Source: Methylobacterium sp. Leaf91
GTDB taxonomy: Bacteria > Pseudomonadota > Alphaproteobacteria > Rhizobiales > Beijerinckiaceae
Reading direction: 5' to 3'
DNA length: 64,000 nt
Assembly: GCF_001422815.1 (NCBI RefSeq)
Contig: NZ_LMMP01000002.1
Location: forward strand, 6,011-70,010
Shown here: piece by piece, positions 62,633 through 64,000 of the stretch
Layout of the letters: each line of letters opens with the position of its first letter
How positions within the stretch are numbered: position 1 is the first letter of the stretch
Position numbers and translations under genes: made by a program
Notes under the pieces: model-generated
Told to the model about the DNA's origin: nothing
Seen by the model: the letters and a program-made list of their open reading frames with translations, nothing else
Database searches by the model: none

Positions 62633-64000
62633 GGTAGTTGCCCAGCAGCACGTTATCGAGGCGTGCGATGGCGTCTTCCACCAGCACCGCAGCCGAGAAG
62701 TAGCGGGTCACGAGGTGCGAGGCGATGGAATGGTCGTTGGTGCCCATGTAGCGCACCGACAGGCCGGTCTCGATCTCGCCGGTGACGCCGGATTTCTGCA
62801 GGCCGACCACGCCCTGTTCGCCTTCGCCGACGCGGAGCAGCAGGATCGAGGTGGTCTGGGCGCCGGACACCGGGTCGATGTCGATGGGGAGCTTGTCGCT
62901 CGGCACGATCGGAACGCCGCGCCAGGTGAGGAAGGGCGAGCCGAACAGGTGGATCACCACCGGGGGCACGCCGCGGCGGGTGGCTTCACGACCGAAGGCC
63001 GCGATGGCGCGGGGATGGGCCACGAAGAAGGCGGGCTTCTTCCAGACCAGGGTCAGCAACTCGTCGAGATCGTCCGGGGTGGGCGGGCCGCCACGGGTGG
63101 GGATGCGCTGGCGCTGGCTGACTTCGTGGAGCAGGCCGAACTCGGAATTGTTGAAGAGCTCCCACTCTTCCCGCTCCTTCACGGCATCGACCGTGAGGCG
63201 GATCTGCTCGCGCAGCTGGTCGATCTCGTTGGAATAGAGATCGGTGACGCGGGTATGGGTGTGGAGGATCGTCTGGATCGTGGAGAGGTGGTACTCGCGC
63301 GGGTTCACTTCGTAATCGACGAAGGTCGTGGGCAGGCGCGGCTCGCCGGTATGGACCGCCAGAAGCTCGATTCCCTGCTCGCCCTCGCTGTTGGTGTGAC
63401 CCTTGAGGCGGTCACGCTCTTCCACGAACTGAGAGATGCGCGAGCGGATGCCCTCGTCCTCGATGGCGGAGCGGTCGAGGGTGAGGAGCGTCACCGCCGA
63501 GAGCGCCTTCACGGCGGGGGCGGGGGCGTTCTCGCTCACAAGGTCGCTGTCGCCGAAATAGTCGCCACCGGTGGCGAGGCCCTGGCGCAGGCGGTTCTTG
63601 AACGGGCCCGACAGGGTCAGCTCGACCGTACCCTCGGCCACGACGGTGAGGCTGCGGCCGGTGGAGCCCTCCTCGGCGATGATCTCGCCCGCCTTGTGCT
63701 GGGAGACGGTGAACTTGGAGGCCAACGCCGACAGCTCGTTGTCGCCGAGACGGCTGAACAGCGGGACACTGCGCAGAGAGGCCGGGCGCACGGTGCGGGT
63801 GCCGCCGTCATTGGCGAGCTCGATGCGGCCGGGCTTGGCCAGCACCACGGCGCGGCGGTTGACCCGGTAGACGCCGCCGGCGACGTCGACGAAGGGCAGC
63901 AGGCGATGGAACCAGCGTGGGGTATTGGCCGCGTTCTGGACCGAAGTGACGGTTGCCGTCGCGAGATTGCGTGCCGCCGAGGCGCTCACGCTCAGACCGG
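62619..64000 (-). CDS. Family 2 encapsulin shell protein with inserted cNMP-binding-like domain (2B architecture), 5' end outside the window
   Basis: The frame is open to the window edge. A GTG at 63989 gives 456 residues, but family alignment from memory suggests the true start is slightly upstream. The N-arm (LATATVTSVQNAANTPRWFHRLLPFVDV, GGVYRVNR) matches SrpI-type shells. Residues about 72-195 are an inserted Crp-like domain (SVPLFSRLGDNELSALA). The HK97-like body resumes at about 215: TFVDYEVNPREY, RVTDLYSNEIDQLREQIRLT, PTPDDLDELLTLVWKKPAFF, LSVRYMGTNDHSIASHLV. The phosphate cassette is degenerate (FGDSDLVSENAPAPAV lacks the Arg), so cNMP binding is doubtful. It should self-assemble into an icosahedral shell around the overlapping desulfurase. 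Confidence 0.92.
   Translation of the reverse strand, partial: GLSVSASAARNLATATVTSVQNAANTPRWFHRLLPFVDVAGGVYRVNRRAVVLAKPGRIELANDGGTRTVRPASLRSVPLFSRLGDNELSALASKFTVSQHKAGEIIAEEGSTGRSLTVVAEGTVELTLSGPFKNRLRQGLATGGDYFGDSDLVSENAPAPAVKALSAVTLLTLDRSAIEDEGIRSRISQFVEERDRLKGHTNSEGEQGIELLAVHTGEPRLPTTFVDYEVNPREYHLSTIQTILHTHTRVTDLYSNEIDQLREQIRLTVDAVKEREEWELFNNSEFGLLHEVSQRQRIPTRGGPPTPDDLDELLTLVWKKPAFFVAHPRAIAAFGREATRRGVPPVVIHLFGSPFLTWRGVPIVPSDKLPIDIDPVSGAQTTSILLLRVGEGEQGVVGLQKSGVTGEIETGLSVRYMGTNDHSIASHLVTRYFSAAVLVEDAIARLDNVLLGNYHDYA

Noticed and set aside
61199-62785. 528-codon plus-strand frame opposite the cysteine desulfurase
   Set aside because: It is a shadow of the desulfurase and shell genes; its product is Arg/Gly-rich with no family resemblance.

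Overview
The window looks like chromosomal DNA of a GC-rich alphaproteobacterium, most likely Methylobacterium/Methylorubrum or a close Hyphomicrobiales relative. The reasons are overall protein style, a kdpFABCDE operon with extra micro-ORFs, a consensus CtrA box, a GCG_CRPN-type secreted protein, and a serine/glyoxylate aminotransferase next to hydroxy-acid genes. This assignment is inference from reading; no search was run. Genes are packed on both strands. I saw no tRNA, rRNA, CRISPR array or prophage.

Layout. 1-1.4 kb: tail of an RTX protein and a decayed IS630-type transposase. 2-7 kb: a signalling cluster (hybrid kinase, single-domain regulator, regulator-adenylate cyclase), divergent from a STAS + cyclic-nucleotide-binding protein that looks like the severed tail of a SulP transporter. 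7-13.8 kb: small membrane and unknown genes, two LysR regulators each divergent from an enzyme gene, an MFS exporter, and a repeat-bearing secreted protein. 14-22.5 kb: a complete Kdp potassium-uptake operon with three tiny membrane ORFs. 22.7-25.1 kb: an alpha/beta-hydrolase and a PACE exporter with its LysR regulator. 25.2-36.8 kb: a glycosyltransferase island of about ten glycosyltransferase-type genes, including a sucrose-phosphate synthase/phosphatase fusion and a GT29-like protein. 36.8-41.3 kb: a spore-photoproduct-lyase-like radical SAM protein, a CtrA-box small protein and an MHYT-PAS-GGDEF-EAL protein. 42.4-46.2 kb: a probable ferric-siderophore operon (MFS, FhuF-like reductase, ABC exporter). 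46.5-57.1 kb: methionine aminopeptidase, then a CoA-transferase / organic-acid transporter / aminotransferase / GntR / aldolase / D-2-hydroxyacid dehydrogenase region. 57.6-59.3 kb: a chemoreceptor.

59.6-64 kb is the most interesting part: a split YeeE/YedE sulfur-transport pair converges on a two-gene encapsulin nanocompartment operon. The shell gene is a family-2 encapsulin carrying an inserted cyclic-nucleotide-binding-like domain. It overlaps by 14 bp a SufS-type cysteine desulfurase with a roughly 275-residue Pro/Ala-rich N-terminal extension, the expected cargo-loading region. The set suggests a sulfur import/mobilisation/storage module.

Links between regions: Kdp uptake and the sucrose-type island could both serve osmotic adaptation. 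The adenylate cyclase, the STAS-cNMP protein and the cNMP-like domain of the shell raise, but do not prove, a cyclic-nucleotide theme.
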